A stretch of 64,000 bases of DNA. Origin: Zonotrichia leucophrys gambelii. Its lineage: Eukaryota > Chordata > Aves > Passeriformes > Passerellidae. The notes beneath the pieces were generated by a model, which searched no databases, was not told the DNA's origin, and saw only the letters and a program-made list of their open reading frames with translations. Location: assembly GCF_028769735.1 (NCBI RefSeq), contig NC_088186.1, positions 8,091,001 to 8,155,000 of the forward strand, read 5' to 3'. The position numbers and the translations under genes are program-made. Positions 63,866 to 64,000 of this stretch are shown piece after piece (within the stretch, counting starts at the first letter, position 1; each line of letters begins with the position of its first letter).

Positions 63866-64000
63866 GGAAGGAGCTGGAGCTGCTGCAGAGACCCAGAGGA
63901 GGCACCAGGGGGATCAGAGGATGGAGCAGCTCTGCTGGGAGGGGAGGCTGGGACAGCTGGGATTGTGCACCTGGAGAGGAGAAGCTTTGGGGGGACCAAA
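63866..64000 (+). mobile_element. CR1 LINE fragment, running off the window
   Basis: From AAGGAGCTGGAGCTGCTGCA to the window edge the sequence matches the inverse of 46584-46712 (129 bases, three differences), so it is a plus-strand CR1 copy. Similarity stops just left of about 63866, which marks the 5' truncation typical of CR1. Its 3' end lies beyond the window. Confidence 0.88.

Larger units (their letters stand above)
53300..64000. other. intergenic region upstream of PAPPA
   Basis: No exon of any recognisable gene is visible on either strand. Contents are the pyrimidine-rich tract (to about 54300), a solo LTR (60216-60608), a CR1 at the right edge, a GC-rich patch at 58700-58900, and AT-rich compact stretches at 56680-57010, 57900-58090 and 62950-63220 that could be regulatory. 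The remainder is ordinary intergenic sequence. Confidence 0.75.

Noticed and set aside
1..64000. Bacterial-style operons, CRISPR arrays or defence systems
   Set aside because: Spliced vertebrate exons, CR1 elements and microsatellites show vertebrate nuclear DNA; no repeat-spacer array or clustered genes are present.

Overview
The window is nuclear DNA from a bird, most likely a passerine. It contains the 5' part of one protein-coding gene, PAPPA (pregnancy-associated plasma protein-A, pappalysin-1), on the minus strand. The bird assignment rests on CR1 LINE fragments, including one with the characteristic ATTCTGTGATTC-type 3' end, and on two copies of an LTR-like repeat that I associate with songbird genomes. 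The coding exons match PAPPA rather than PAPPA2 across the signal peptide, the RRRQQR pro-peptide site, the laminin-G-like domain and two Lin12-Notch repeats.

Layout, in the gene's direction (right to left). 64000-53300 is upstream intergenic sequence with a solo LTR at 60216-60608 and a CR1 entering at the right edge. 53300-53150 is the promoter: a TATA-like box at 53260-53267 preceded by about 1 kb of pyrimidine-rich plus strand. 53150-52754 is coding exon 1. 52753-26809 is intron 1 (about 26 kb), with CpG-rich blocks, a second solo LTR, and one young and one ancient CR1. 26808-25740 is exon 2. 25739-1985 is intron 2 (about 24 kb), with a perfect 40-unit GGGAA array and several CR1 remnants. 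1984-1839 is exon 3. 1838-1 is the start of intron 3. The three exons join in frame with consensus GT/AG sites and encode 537 complete residues. The window ends just before the exon expected to carry the zinc-binding catalytic motif.

No second gene, structural RNA gene, CRISPR array or prokaryote-style system is visible. The long open frames outside the three exons are shadows of exon 2, repeats, or probably chance. The points worth a second look are DNA-structural and mobile-element features: the GGGAA array, two directly repeated LTRs bracketing the PAPPA promoter and sharing the same six flanking bases, an internal inverted repeat with opposed CCAAT boxes in those LTRs, CpG/G-rich blocks in intron 1, and possible lineage-specific glycosylation sequons near the protease active-site region.
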